A stretch of DNA of 64,000 nucleotides, from NCBI RefSeq assembly GCF_004363805.1, contig NZ_SNZP01000002.1:310001-374000 (forward strand), given 5' to 3'. Below the pieces are notes generated by a model. It was not told the origin of the DNA, did not search any database, and was given only the letters and a program-made list of their open reading frames with translations. Position numbers and translations under genes: made by a program. This DNA is from Paludibacterium purpuratum. Lineage in GTDB: Bacteria; Pseudomonadota; Gammaproteobacteria; Burkholderiales; Chromobacteriaceae. Each line of letters opens with the position of its first letter. Positions within the stretch are counted from its first letter, which is position 1. Below are positions 25,551-33,657 of this stretch, piece by piece.

Positions 25551-26153
25551 ATGGGCAACACCCTGCAAACCTTCGACTTGGTCGACCTTGCGCAATACAC
25601 CAAAGAGGGCTCGTTCTCGCCGACCGCCTCGAAGGACTTTCACCTGTTTTTCGTTGGCCGCGACGACGTGCACGAGATCCTGAAACACGTTCTGAGCCGC
25701 GTCACCGTCAGCCTCTACCTCAACATGTTCGGCTATGACGACGACGAGCTGAACGAGCTGATCATGGGTATCGTCCACGACCCGTCGATTACCTGCCTGA
25801 TCACGCTCGACAAGTCGCAGGCCGGCGGCGTGCATGAAAAGCGCCTGCTCGACTCCGACGCAGCCAAAGACCCGATCGGCTTCAACTCGCATTTCGTCAT
25901 CGGCCAGAGCGCCACCCACCAGATCAGCCACACCAAGGGCTTTGTTGCCGACGGAAAGGTCGGCGGCGAGGGCTCGACAAACTGGAGCAATTCCGGCGAA
26001 GGCACGTTCGTTGTGAAGGGCCAACCCGGCGGCCCGGGCTACAAGGCGCAGAACAACACCCAAACCATTTTCACCTGCCCGGACGCTGTCGCCCGCTTCC
26101 AGGCCGAACTGCTGGCCGAGCACGTCGCGGCCCAGCGCCAACAAACCAAGTGA
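25551..26153 (+). CDS. Phospholipase D-like (HKD) nuclease-type protein
   Basis: A 200-residue protein with one HKD motif: His127, Lys129 and Asp134 in SHTKGFVADGKVGG, followed by the GSTNWSNSG signature. A single HKD copy implies a dimeric active site, as in Nuc-type endonucleases and bacterial PLD-like proteins. There is no signal peptide. It lies between the hicAB pair and the spanin genes on the late strand. It could be a nuclease acting in lysis, anti-defence or host DNA degradation; the substrate cannot be told from sequence. Confidence 0.82.
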   Translation: MGNTLQTFDLVDLAQYTKEGSFSPTASKDFHLFFVGRDDVHEILKHVLSRVTVSLYLNMFGYDDDELNELIMGIVHDPSITCLITLDKSQAGGVHEKRLLDSDAAKDPIGFNSHFVIGQSATHQISHTKGFVADGKVGGEGSTNWSNSGEGTFVVKGQPGGPGYKAQNNTQTIFTCPDAVARFQAELLAEHVAAQRQQTK

Positions 26154-26160
26154 GGAAAAC

Positions 26161-26553
26161 ATGCAAAGAATCGACCCGAAACTCGCCGGCGTCGCCGGCA
26201 TCCTGCTGCTCTGGTTTGGCCTGATCCTCACCGGGCAGGCCACATCTGGCGCCGGCGCCGATCTCGTCAGCGCGCTGAAGGACATCCTAGTCTGGCTGAT
26301 CGGCTATCACGCCGTCACCAGCCTGCAGCCTGTACCGAAGGATCCGGCGCCCGCGCCGAGTGCAGAGCCGTTCGAGTTGCCGGCACTGACCCGCGCCCCT
26401 CCACCCATGCCGCCGGTCGCTGCCATCGCGCAAGAAGTCGCGCCGGTCGTTGCCACCGCCATCGCCGCCACCTCGCCTGTCGCCGCCGAACTGGTCGACG
26501 TGGCCAAGGCCGTGGCGCCGGTTGTCGAGGCTGTGGCGGAGCAACCGAAATGA
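26161..26553 (+). CDS. Small membrane protein of the lysis cassette
   Basis: A 130-residue protein with one or two hydrophobic segments (residues 8-27, LAGVAGILLLWFGLILTGQA, and 35-55). A Pro/Ala/Val-rich tail follows (PAPAPSAEPF, then repeated AxxVAPVV). Its stop overlaps the Rz start at 26550. A holin-like or pinholin-accessory role is plausible from topology and coupling, but the Ala/Pro tail is not typical of known holins. Confidence 0.6.
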   Translation: MQRIDPKLAGVAGILLLWFGLILTGQATSGAGADLVSALKDILVWLIGYHAVTSLQPVPKDPAPAPSAEPFELPALTRAPPPMPPVAAIAQEVAPVVATAIAATSPVAAELVDVAKAVAPVVEAVAEQPK

Positions 26554-26933
26554 TCGCCCTACTCGCCTTCCTGCGCCGGTACTGGCGTGAAATCGCGACT
26601 GTGGTACTGCTGGCCGCTCTGGTGCTGCTGGGTTGGGAAATGCGCAACTTGGCGGCTCAGCGCGACACAGCACGCCAGGCCGACTTGCAGGACAAGGCGC
26701 GTCTGGTGCTGATCCAGCGGCAAGACGCCGTCACACAGCACGTCGACGCCAGCGCCACGGCCACGGCTGCGCACACACAAACCGTCTATCGAACCATCAC
26801 CAAGGAGGTAACCCGCTATGTGGCGAGCAATCCCAATTCTTGCGTCCTGTCTGCTGGCTGGGTGCGCATCCACAACGCCGCAGCCGCTGGGCAGCTTGCC
26901 GCTTCCGCCGGCGCAGCTGATGCAGCCGAGTGA
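26550..26933 (+). CDS. Rz-like i-spanin
   Basis: A 127-residue inner-membrane spanin subunit. It has a single N-terminal membrane anchor (residues 14-30, IATVVLLAALVLLGWEM) followed by a periplasmic helical region rich in Gln/Ala/Asp, and no signal cleavage site. The last 116 bases overlap the Rz1 gene in another frame, the usual embedded or overlapping spanin layout. It joins with the outer-membrane lipoprotein to fuse membranes at the end of lysis. Confidence 0.85.
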   Translation: MIALLAFLRRYWREIATVVLLAALVLLGWEMRNLAAQRDTARQADLQDKARLVLIQRQDAVTQHVDASATATAAHTQTVYRTITKEVTRYVASNPNSCVLSAGWVRIHNAAAAGQLAASAGAADAAE

Positions 26934-27075
26934 AGGCCTCCGGCCTCTGCCGGTTGGTGCAACTGCAAACGATGCACTGGGGGTGGTGACCGACAACTAC
27001 GGCCGTTGCCACGTCACTGCCGATCGGCTTGCCTGGCTGCAAGCATGGGTACGCACCCAGGCGGCTCAGAAGTGA
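26818..27075 (+). CDS. Rz1-like o-spanin lipoprotein
   Basis: An 85-residue lipoprotein starting within the Rz gene in another frame, behind an AAGGAGG ribosome binding site that lies inside Rz codons. The lipobox LLAGC places the lipidated Cys at residue 16. A proline-rich stretch (PQPLGSLPLPPAQL) follows, as in Rz1 proteins. It is longer than classical Rz1 because of a C-terminal helix. Its stop overlaps the next gene's GTG at 27072. Confidence 0.87.
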   Translation: MWRAIPILASCLLAGCASTTPQPLGSLPLPPAQLMQPSEGLRPLPVGATANDALGVVTDNYGRCHVTADRLAWLQAWVRTQAAQK

Positions 27076-27656
27076 CGCCCCGCGACTATGCGGTGCTGGC
27101 GCAGCAGGCCTACACCACGGCGCCCAGCATCGGGAATCCGGACAGCGCCGCGCGCGCTGTCATTTTTTCAGGGGGCGCGGTCGGTTTTCCGGGGACAAAC
27201 AACCTAGCGTGTTGGCTGGCCGACCTCGACGCCGAGGCGATCGATGTGCCGGACATGGGGCGGCTGCATACCGGATTCTGGCGGGCGTTCCAGGAGATAG
27301 CCGGGCCGCTGCTGGCGCTCGAGGGCGTTCCGGTAACGCTGGGTCATTCGGAGGGCGCCGCGCTGGCGCTGCTGTATGCCGCGCAACTTTGCCTCGCCGG
27401 AAAGCCGCCGGCGGCCGTGTATGCGTTCGAGCCACCGCGCGTGAGCGCCGACGGCACACTCGCAGCGCTGTTCAAACTGCACGGCGTCGCGCTCTATCTC
27501 TATCGGAATGGGGAAGATGTCGTGCCGCTGGTGCCGCGGATAACTGAGGACTGGCAGCACCCGGGGGAACTGATGGCGATCGGCAAGGCATCGGTGCCAA
27601 TTCCGAACGTGGAAGACCACTTCATTGATCGGGTGATTGCGGCGTTTCCGGTGTAG
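27072..27656 (+). CDS. Class 3 lipase-like alpha/beta hydrolase
   Basis: A 194-residue protein starting with GTG in a GTGA overlap with Rz1. It shows the alpha/beta hydrolase nucleophile elbow LGHSEGAALA (Ser about residue 97), an upstream GFPGTNN oxyanion-like strand, a later Asp in RNGEDVVPLV and His in VEDHFID near the end, which together match lipase class 3 (PF01764). There is no signal peptide. Translational coupling to the spanins suggests a lysis-associated function, perhaps on phospholipid; this is inference. Confidence 0.8.
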   Translation: MTPRDYAVLAQQAYTTAPSIGNPDSAARAVIFSGGAVGFPGTNNLACWLADLDAEAIDVPDMGRLHTGFWRAFQEIAGPLLALEGVPVTLGHSEGAALALLYAAQLCLAGKPPAAVYAFEPPRVSADGTLAALFKLHGVALYLYRNGEDVVPLVPRITEDWQHPGELMAIGKASVPIPNVEDHFIDRVIAAFPV

Positions 27657-27789
27657 AAGACCCCGCTACTGCGTGGCTTGTTTTGCTTTCAGAGGGACGC
27701 CTCGGAACTCGATTGCTGAGCACATGATCATCACCGGCTGTCTTCATGATCAAAATTATGCCAGCGAGATCAGCTCAGCAAGAAACGGA

Positions 27790-27813
27790 AGAGCCCGCTA
27801 AATAGCAGGCTCT
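27790..27813. terminator. Imperfect hairpin at the prophage end
   Basis: AGAGCC-C-GCT pairs with AGC-A-GGCTCT. It lies between the last prophage gene and the tRNA cluster and may terminate transcription from either side; T runs are weak. Confidence 0.45.
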
Positions 27814-27832
27814 CCTGTGGATAAATCAGTCG

Positions 27833-27853
27833 TTACGCCAAATTTACGCCAAA
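27833..27853. repeat. Two tandem TTACGCCAAA repeats near the tRNA
   Basis: TTACGCCAAA occurs at 27833-27842 and 27844-27853, one helical turn apart, 34-54 bases from the tRNA-Thr 3' end. Short direct repeats beside a phage attachment site are often integrase arm sites; this reading is inferred. Confidence 0.5.
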
Positions 27854-27886
27854 CTCATCGTAAGCCACTGATTTTATTGGTGCTAA

Positions 27887-27962
27887 TGGTGCCGGTAAGA
27901 GGAGTCGAACCCCCGACCTTCGCATTACGAATGCGCTGCTCTACCAACTGAGCTATACCGGC
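27887..27962 (-). tRNA. tRNA-Thr (anticodon CGU), CCA encoded
   Basis: Read on the minus strand, the acceptor GCCGGTA pairs with TACCGGC, followed by discriminator A and an encoded CCA. The D arm (TAGCTCAGTTGGTAGAGCA), an anticodon stem-loop with loop TTCGTAA (anticodon CGT) and the T arm GGTTCGACTCC are all present. Its 3' end faces the prophage, so it is the likely attachment site on this side. Confidence 0.95.
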
Positions 27963-28023
27963 AAACCAATCTGTTAAAAAAGCCTTGAACGCGCATCTGC
28001 TTGATCAAGGCTTTTTTGAATCC

Positions 28024-28100
28024 TGGTCGGGGTGAGAGGATTCGAACCTCCGGCCTCTACGTCCCGAACGTAGCGCTCTACCAGGCTAAGCTACACCCCG
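28024..28100 (-). tRNA. tRNA-Pro (anticodon CGG), copy 1, CCA encoded
   Basis: On the minus strand the acceptor CGGGGTG pairs with CACCCCG, the anticodon loop is TTCGGGA (anticodon CGG), the T arm is GGTTCGAATCC, and CCA is encoded. Its sequence is identical to the second copy 63 bases upstream. Confidence 0.95.
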
Positions 28101-28163
28101 TTTCTTGCTTTCTGCAAGAGACACGCAATTTACAGCATTTCGTGCCTTTTTACAAGTATTTTT

Positions 28164-28240
28164 TGGTCGGGGTGAGAGGATTCGAACCTCCGGCCTCTAC
28201 GTCCCGAACGTAGCGCTCTACCAGGCTAAGCTACACCCCG
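28164..28240 (-). tRNA. tRNA-Pro (anticodon CGG), copy 2, CCA encoded
   Basis: Identical to the tRNA at 28024-28100. The two tRNA-Pro genes and tRNA-Thr lie head to tail on the minus strand and probably form one transcript started near 28,300, between this gene and divergent rdgC. Confidence 0.95.
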
Positions 28241-28331
28241 CCGCCAAAAATACTTCTCTAAGAAACCTGATGACAACCGCGCTTTCTGCGGTACAATCCA
28301 GCTCCCAGAGGACGCGCATTATGAAACAATT

Positions 28332-29240
28332 ATGTGGTTTAAGCAACTCTCATTTTATCGTTTGAACGAACAATCCACCCCGGATAAGGAACAGCTATCC
28401 GCGGCTCTCGAAAAGACCCCGTTTCAGCCCTGTACCGGTCTCGACTGGTTCAGCGAAGGCTGGGTTCCGCCGGCCAACCACCTCGACACGCCCGTCTTTA
28501 GCGCGCGTGCGCGGCTGCTCGTCTCGCTCAAGCGCGAGGACAAGGTGTTGCCAGGTGCGGTGATCCGAGACTTCGTCGAACTCAAGGCCGCGGAAATCGA
28601 GGCGGCGGAGCATCGCAAGGTCGGCCGTAAGGAAAAGCAGGCGCTCAAGGAACAGATCACCGACGACTTGCTGCCGCGCGCTTTTACCCGCGCAAGCCGA
28701 CTGTCCGCCTATCTCGACACCGGCCGACGCTGGCTGATGGTCGATTCGGGCACCGCAGGCAAAGCCGAAGCGCTGGTCAGCAAACTACGCGAGGCCCTGC
28801 CCCCGTTCCCGGCCGCGTTGCCGCGCACCGCCATCGCTCCGCATACCGCCATGACCGACTGGCTGGCGGCGGGTGAAGCGCCAGCCGGCTTCGAACTGGA
28901 TGCGGAGTGCGAGCTCAAGGACAACAGCGAGAACGGCGCCGTCGTTCGCTGCGTACGCATGGATCTGACGGCCGACGAGATCCGCCAGCATATCGCCACC
29001 GGTAAGCAGGCGACTCGGCTCGGCCTGATCTGGAAGGAACGCGTGCGCTTTGTGCTGACCGATACGCTGCAACTCAAGCGTATCCAGTTCCTCGACGTCA
29101 TCCAGGACGAGGCCAGCCATGCCGGCGACGACAGCGAGAGCCTGTTCGAGGCCACCTTCACGCTAATGAGCGAGGAGCTGTGCGACTTGGTCGACGCACT
29201 GGTCGAAGCGCTAGGCGGCCTGGAAGGCGAACCGGCTTAA
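28332..29240 (+). CDS. rdgC: Recombination-associated protein RdgC
   Basis: A 302-residue DNA-binding ring protein that limits RecA-mediated recombination; in Neisseria it affects pilin variation. The conserved N-terminus MWFKQLSFYRLNEQ, a central TGRRWLMVDSGTAGKAEALV and C-terminal LGLIWKERVRFVLTDTLQLK match RdgC along its full length. It is divergent from the tRNA cluster. A REP-like repeat follows within 12 bases. Confidence 0.95.
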   Translation: MWFKQLSFYRLNEQSTPDKEQLSAALEKTPFQPCTGLDWFSEGWVPPANHLDTPVFSARARLLVSLKREDKVLPGAVIRDFVELKAAEIEAAEHRKVGRKEKQALKEQITDDLLPRAFTRASRLSAYLDTGRRWLMVDSGTAGKAEALVSKLREALPPFPAALPRTAIAPHTAMTDWLAAGEAPAGFELDAECELKDNSENGAVVRCVRMDLTADEIRQHIATGKQATRLGLIWKERVRFVLTDTLQLKRIQFLDVIQDEASHAGDDSESLFEATFTLMSEELCDLVDALVEALGGLEGEPA

Positions 29241-29252
29241 CAGGGCGGGTTG

Positions 29253-29313
29253 GCGCGTTGCTACGCGAACGCGCCCTACGCGCTGGTAGCGTGCATTCGC
29301 CGTAGGCAATGCA
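29253..29313. repeat. REP-like inverted repeat
   Basis: Two arms, GCGCGTTGCTACGCGAACG... (29253-29279) and its imperfect inverse (29286-29313), can form a long hairpin. Closely related units lie at 60232-60290 and 60313-60345, each in an intergenic space between converging genes. Confidence 0.7.
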
Positions 29314-29316
29314 TGA

Positions 29317-30099
29317 TCAATCGAAACGCCACAGCGCCATCGACAAGCCCCCATAGCGCCAGTCGTCGTGCAGCCGGGTTGGGGCCACGCCATCGCTGGC
29401 GGCACCCAAGGCAATGAACAGCGGCAGGAAATGCTCGTCGCTAGGGTGCGCCTGGCGCGCATGCGGCGCTAGGTTCATCCAGGCATCCAACGTCTCGTCT
29501 TGACGCGCAAGCAACTGGCTGTCGACCCAGGCGGCGAACGCCTCCGCCCAAGCCGGCGGTGCGCTGCCGTCCGGCTGCATCTGCCACAAATTATGGGTGT
29601 AGCTGCCGGAAGCGAGAATCAGGATGTTCTCGGCGCGCAACGGGCGCAAGGCGCGCCCCAAGGCGCGCAGCCCAGCCTCGTCCAGATTGCGCGGCAGCGA
29701 CAGGTTGATCACCGGCACGTCGGCATCGGGAAACATCCGCATCAGCGGTGTCCAAGCGCCATGATCGAGCCCGCGCGTCGCATCGTCCACAGGCTCGATG
29801 TCCCCCGCCCGCAAGGCTTCGCGCACTCGACCGAACAGCAGATCCGTACCATGGGCCGGATAACGCAGCGTATAAAGCACGCGCGGGAAGCCGCCGAAAT
29901 CGTGAATAGTGTCCGGCGCGGGATGCGTACCCAGCGTCGGGCGCGCACTTTCCCAGTGGGCGGATACCACCACCACCGCGGTGGGGCGCGGCAGCGACCG
30001 GCCCAGCTGCTCGAGGAAGCGGGCCGTCGGACTATCTTCAAGCGCCAGTGTCGGCGCACCGTGCGACACAAACAGGGCGGGCTGCGAAAGACCTTTCAT
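29317..30099 (-). CDS. ygiD: DODA-type extradiol ring-cleavage dioxygenase (YgiD-like)
   Basis: A 260-residue class III extradiol dioxygenase resembling E. coli YgiD, which acts on 4,5-DOPA. Metal ligands and catalytic residues are in FVSHGAPTLAL, VVSAHWES, GLDHGAWTPL and HPSDEHFLPL. The binding site GGAAACCTG precedes ATG 30099. A 29-base inverted repeat upstream (30117-30145) is a likely operator. Natural substrate unknown. Confidence 0.88.
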   Translation of the reverse strand: MKGLSQPALFVSHGAPTLALEDSPTARFLEQLGRSLPRPTAVVVVSAHWESARPTLGTHPAPDTIHDFGGFPRVLYTLRYPAHGTDLLFGRVREALRAGDIEPVDDATRGLDHGAWTPLMRMFPDADVPVINLSLPRNLDEAGLRALGRALRPLRAENILILASGSYTHNLWQMQPDGSAPPAWAEAFAAWVDSQLLARQDETLDAWMNLAPHARQAHPSDEHFLPLFIALGAASDGVAPTRLHDDWRYGGLSMALWRFD

Positions 30100-30116
30100 G
30101 ATCAGGTTTCCATTTG

Positions 30117-30145
30117 GTTCGTATTAGTTCAATCATAGTACGAAC
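30117..30145 (-). promoter_or_regulatory. Inverted-repeat operator candidate upstream of the dioxygenase gene
   Basis: GTTCGTA and TACGAAC form a perfect 7-base inverted repeat with a 15-base spacer, 18 bases upstream of the dioxygenase start. This is the size expected for a dimeric repressor; no regulator gene lies beside it. Confidence 0.5.
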
Positions 30146-30200
30146 ATAATGATCAACAAACCCGCAACCCGTGCCGTCATTATTTACCAACCAACAACAA

Positions 30201-31133
30201 TCACAGGGTTTTTAACCGCCCGCGGAAGTCAGCCAAGCACTGATAGCCCTTCTGCGCCATCAGCTCGGCCAGTTCATGCTGAATGCGGGCGAAAGCGCCG
30301 ACCCCCTCTTCGTGCAGGCAGGTTCCGATCTGCACCGCCGTGGCGCCGCACAAGATGTGCATGAATGCTTCCGCGCCACTCTTGATGCCGCCGCAGCCGA
30401 TGACATGCTTGTCCGGCATTAGCCGCGCAAATTCGCGCACATTGGCCAGCGCCGTCGGCAACACATAGTCGCCGCCCAAGCCGCCCAGCCCGCCTTTGGG
30501 GCTGATCAGCGTGGTTTCGCTCGCAAGGTCGATCAGCAAGCCATTGCCGACCGAATTGATGCAGGTGACGAAGCGCAGGCCCTCGAATCGGTTGAGCAGC
30601 GCGGCCATCTGCGCGAAATGCACGGGATCGAAATACGGCGGCAACTTGACGCCGAATGCGCCCGGATACACCTGACTGATTTTTTCCAGCGCCTCGGCGG
30701 TAGCGGCAAAGTCGTAAGCGAGCTGCGGCTTGCCGGGCAAGTTCGGGCAGGATAGGTTGATTTCCGGCAGACAGGGCAAGTGTCGATCGCGCAAGTCGGC
30801 CAGCATGAACAGATTGTCTTCCAGCGACATGCCGGACACCGAGACGAACAACGGTTTGCGATAATCGAACTGCTGCGCGTAATCGAAATAGTACGGGTAG
30901 CCTTCGTTGGGCAGCCCCATCGAATTAATACTGCCAAGCGCGGTGGCGTGATAGCGCGGTTCCGGATTGCCTTCGCGCGGCGTCAGCGTACAGCTTTTGG
31001 TGATCAGCGCGCCGGCGGCCGAACCCGCCACGGCATCCAGCTCTTCACGAGTACGGCACATGACGCCGGAAGCGTTATAAAGCGGACTCGCCATCCGCAT
31101 CCCCAGCCATTCGAGCGACAAATCCACCGCCAT
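30201..31133 (-). CDS. pyrD: Dihydroorotate dehydrogenase, class 1A-like
   Basis: A 310-residue FMN enzyme that oxidises dihydroorotate to orotate in pyrimidine synthesis. ATG 31133 follows CAGGAGAGATCGCC; an in-frame ATG 19 codons upstream lacks a site. INLSCPNLPGKPQLAYDF carries the active-site Cys of soluble class 1 enzymes (class 2 enzymes use Ser), and SMGLPNEGYPYY and GCGGIKSGAEAFMHILCGA complete the family signature. There is no N-terminal membrane helix. No PyrK partner is nearby, which favours class 1A (fumarate-dependent). It is an unusual type for a betaproteobacterium. Confidence 0.88.
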   Translation of the reverse strand: MAVDLSLEWLGMRMASPLYNASGVMCRTREELDAVAGSAAGALITKSCTLTPREGNPEPRYHATALGSINSMGLPNEGYPYYFDYAQQFDYRKPLFVSVSGMSLEDNLFMLADLRDRHLPCLPEINLSCPNLPGKPQLAYDFAATAEALEKISQVYPGAFGVKLPPYFDPVHFAQMAALLNRFEGLRFVTCINSVGNGLLIDLASETTLISPKGGLGGLGGDYVLPTALANVREFARLMPDKHVIGCGGIKSGAEAFMHILCGATAVQIGTCLHEEGVGAFARIQHELAELMAQKGYQCLADFRGRLKTL

Positions 31134-31277
31134 GGCGATCTCTCCTGCTTGCAATGAAAGACGCGCAGTATGCCATAGCCGGCCGGACAATGATTTGACC
31201 TGCGCCAGACCGGCGCTGGCGGCGTTGCGCGCATGCAGGTAGAATCAACCCCATTTACCTTCAGGATAGTTACGGCA

Positions 31278-31847
31278 ATGAGCATCAAATCCGACAAGTG
31301 GATTCGCCGCATGGCGGAAGAACACGGCATGATCGAACCGTTCGAGCCCGGCCAGATCAAGTCCGTGGATGGCCAGAAGGTAATTTCCTATGGCACATCG
31401 AGTTACGGCTACGATATCCGCTGCGCCGACGAGTTCAAGGTGTTCACCAACATCAACAGCACCATCGTCGACCCCAAGAATTTCGACCCCAAGTCGTTCG
31501 TCGAGATCTCCGGCGAGGGCTTTTGCCTGATCCCCCCCAATTCGTTCGCCTTGGCGCGCACCGTCGAGTATTTTCGCATTCCGCGCCAGGTATTGACCGT
31601 CTGCCTCGGCAAATCGACCTATGCCCGCTGCGGCATCATCGTCAATGTGACGCCGTTCGAGCCCGAATGGGAGGGCTACGTCACGCTGGAGTTCTCCAAT
31701 ACCACGCCGCTGCCGGCCAAGATCTACGCCAACGAAGGCGTGGCCCAGGTGCTGTTCTTCGAATCCGACGAGCCTTGCGATGTCTCGTATCGCGACCGCC
31801 AAGGCAAATACATGGGCCAAAGCGGTGTGACGCTGCCCAAACCCTAA
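31278..31847 (+). CDS. dcd: dCTP deaminase
   Basis: A 189-residue enzyme converting dCTP to dUTP for thymidylate synthesis. The start [20 protein letters not shown], the central [15 protein letters not shown] and the catalytic [20 protein letters not shown] are diagnostic and the length is normal. The ATG at 31278 is the family start; the in-frame ATG at 31233 would add a 15-residue extension. It is divergent from pyrD, so two pyrimidine genes share a control region. Confidence 0.95.
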   Translation: MSIKSDKWIRRMAEEHGMIEPFEPGQIKSVDGQKVISYGTSSYGYDIRCADEFKVFTNINSTIVDPKNFDPKSFVEISGEGFCLIPPNSFALARTVEYFRIPRQVLTVCLGKSTYARCGIIVNVTPFEPEWEGYVTLEFSNTTPLPAKIYANEGVAQVLFFESDEPCDVSYRDRQGKYMGQSGVTLPKP

Positions 31848-31868
31848 CGCCAGCCCCAGACGTAACAA

Positions 31869-31895
31869 AGCCGCGCCTTGCGCGGCTATTTTTTT
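31869..31895 (+). terminator. Intrinsic terminator after dcd
   Basis: AGCCGCG-CCTTG-CGCGGCT followed by ATTTTTTT, 21 bases after the dcd stop. Confidence 0.88.
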
Positions 31896-32128
31896 ATTTT
31901 ATCAAGCACTTAAGTTGAAAATTTAGCAAAATCCACCTACGCATTTTTGTCCAGGTGTCCTACCATAAACATGGGTGATGCTTCTGCACACATCGCCCTG
32001 GCGCCTATGGCGCCTTCTTGAGGCGTTGCGGTTCCCCCTTGCCGCCACGTCTTTTTTTTGCCTTCCGAACACGCACGCCAGCAAGCAACCGGAGCCGCAA
32101 CCCCGGTTGCTCGACACCGCCAGCGCAC

Positions 32129-32419
32129 TCAGAAACAACAATGAGACCCGGCCGCCGCCTTGGCCTCGCGAGCCATGACGGCTAGATCATCGTCAAGCCC
32201 AGCGTGAATATCGGCCAAAGCCGAACGGAGAATCACAAACGCCAAATGAGCCGGTTCGCAGCCGAAAACCTCGGCCAGCGCCTTGAGCTCATGGCAAGTC
32301 TGCAGGTCCATCGGGATCTGCTGCGTATGAGGCACCTCGGCAAACAGCAGCTTGCACGCGGTATCTTCCCCCCGGCAGGCTTCCAACTCCGCCAGTAGGC
32401 CCTTCAATGCCTCTCCCAT
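32129..32419 (-). CDS. Hypothetical protein, 96 residues
   Basis: The start at ATG 32419 has AAGGAGGTG at nine bases' spacing; GTG 32428 and ATG 32425 lie too close to it. The product is acidic and helical (MGEALKGLLAELEACRGEDT) and ends in HCCF. No known domain or membrane segment is seen. It is followed upstream (105 bases) by the amidohydrolase gene on the same strand. The strong ribosome binding site supports a real gene. Confidence 0.6.
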   Translation of the reverse strand: MGEALKGLLAELEACRGEDTACKLLFAEVPHTQQIPMDLQTCHELKALAEVFGCEPAHLAFVILRSALADIHAGLDDDLAVMAREAKAAAGSHCCF

Positions 32420-32523
32420 GATCATCACCTCCTTGTCGCTTCGCCCCCTGCATTGATCGTTTAATCAAAGCATAGTCTGCCAGCAAGGAAGCTGAACTTT
32501 TTATCTGACCCGCTTGATTCGTC

Positions 32524-33555
32524 TCAAACGCTTGATTCAAAAGCACTTAGCACATTGACCGCATTAATGCCGATCGGCTCGACGGCATAGCCGCCCTCCA
32601 GGCAGAACACGGCCGGCAACCCCAAGCGGCCGAGCCGCTCGCCCATGCGCAGAAAATCGTCGCTCGACAAGGCAAAGCGTGAAATCGGGTCGCCTTGGTA
32701 GGCATCGACGCCGAGCGACACCACCAGGGCATCGGGCGCGAAGTGCGCAATGCGGCCGCAGGCCTGTGCCAAGGCATCGAACCAGGTGTCGACGGTACTT
32801 CCGGCTGGCAACGGGTAATTCACGTTATAACCCAGACCGGCCCCTTCGCCGCACTCGTCGGCAAAGCCGAGGAAGAACGGGTATTCGGTGCGGGGATGGC
32901 CGTGAATCGACAGGAACAGCACATCGTCTCGCTGGTAGAAGATATCCTGCGTGCCATTGCCGTGGTGGTAATCGACGTCGAGCAGCGCCACGCGCTTCGC
33001 GCCGTTGGCACGCAAGTGTTGCGCCGCGATGGCGGCATTGTTGAAAAAGCAATAGCCGCCGCAGTAATCGCGAGCGGCGTGATGGCCCGGCGGGCGCGTC
33101 AGCGCAAAGGCCCCCTTCTGGCCGCCGATCAATGCGTCGGCGGCGGACAAGGCCACGTCGGCGCCGGCGCTGATCGCCGCCCAGGTCCCGGCGGTAATCG
33201 GCGTACCGCAATCCATCGAGTAGTAGCACAACTGCCCCTCGACATGTTCAGGCAACGCCTGACGCAGCCGACGAATCTGCCACATCTTCGGCAGGGCGTC
33301 GTAATCGCGCCCCAGAGCCTGCCAGCGCTGCCAGGCACTCTGCAAAAAGGCGACGTAGCCGGCATCGTGTACCGCCAAGACCGGATCGAGCCCATGGGCG
33401 CTCGGCGGACACACCTCGCCCAGGCCGGTGGCGCGGACCCGGTCAAGTACCATGTCGGCACGAGCCGGCATTTCGAAACAGGGCACCAGGGTACCGGCGT
33501 ACAACTCGGTGCGGCCGTGATGCTGGCGATGGATATCGGAATAAAAGGTCTGCAT
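32524..33555 (-). CDS. Acetylpolyamine amidohydrolase (histone deacetylase family)
   Basis: A 343-residue zinc hydrolase of the arginase/deacetylase fold, similar in length and motifs to bacterial acetylpolyamine amidohydrolases. The active site shows the tandem His in RPPGHHAARDYCGGYCFFNN, zinc ligands in LLDVDYHHGNGT and SLGVDAYQGDP, and the terminal Tyr-containing LEGGYAVEPIG. The early loop after HRQHHGRTEL is the dimer/entrance loop of polyamine-specific members. It probably deacetylates N-acetylputrescine or related compounds; histone-like deacetylation or acetoin-type roles are less likely. Confidence 0.87.
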   Translation of the reverse strand: MQTFYSDIHRQHHGRTELYAGTLVPCFEMPARADMVLDRVRATGLGEVCPPSAHGLDPVLAVHDAGYVAFLQSAWQRWQALGRDYDALPKMWQIRRLRQALPEHVEGQLCYYSMDCGTPITAGTWAAISAGADVALSAADALIGGQKGAFALTRPPGHHAARDYCGGYCFFNNAAIAAQHLRANGAKRVALLDVDYHHGNGTQDIFYQRDDVLFLSIHGHPRTEYPFFLGFADECGEGAGLGYNVNYPLPAGSTVDTWFDALAQACGRIAHFAPDALVVSLGVDAYQGDPISRFALSSDDFLRMGERLGRLGLPAVFCLEGGYAVEPIGINAVNVLSAFESSV

Positions 33556-33657
33556 GACGGATTACCGGAGAAACAACGGGAAGAAAGCTATGGTTGTCCT
33601 GTCGCTCGATGCGGTCAAGGCTGGCGACGGCAAACTTTGAGGCGGCGCAAGCGCGGC

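Noticed and set aside
28024..28240. The two identical tRNA-Pro copies as a CRISPR-like or attachment repeat
   Set aside because: Both fold as complete tRNAs with encoded CCA; the repeat is a simple tandem tRNA duplication.
31896..32128. Short open frames on both strands between dcd and the 32129 gene (for example 31975-32178 plus strand)
   Set aside because: They lack ribosome binding sites and family similarity, have biased composition and overlap each other; the region looks noncoding.
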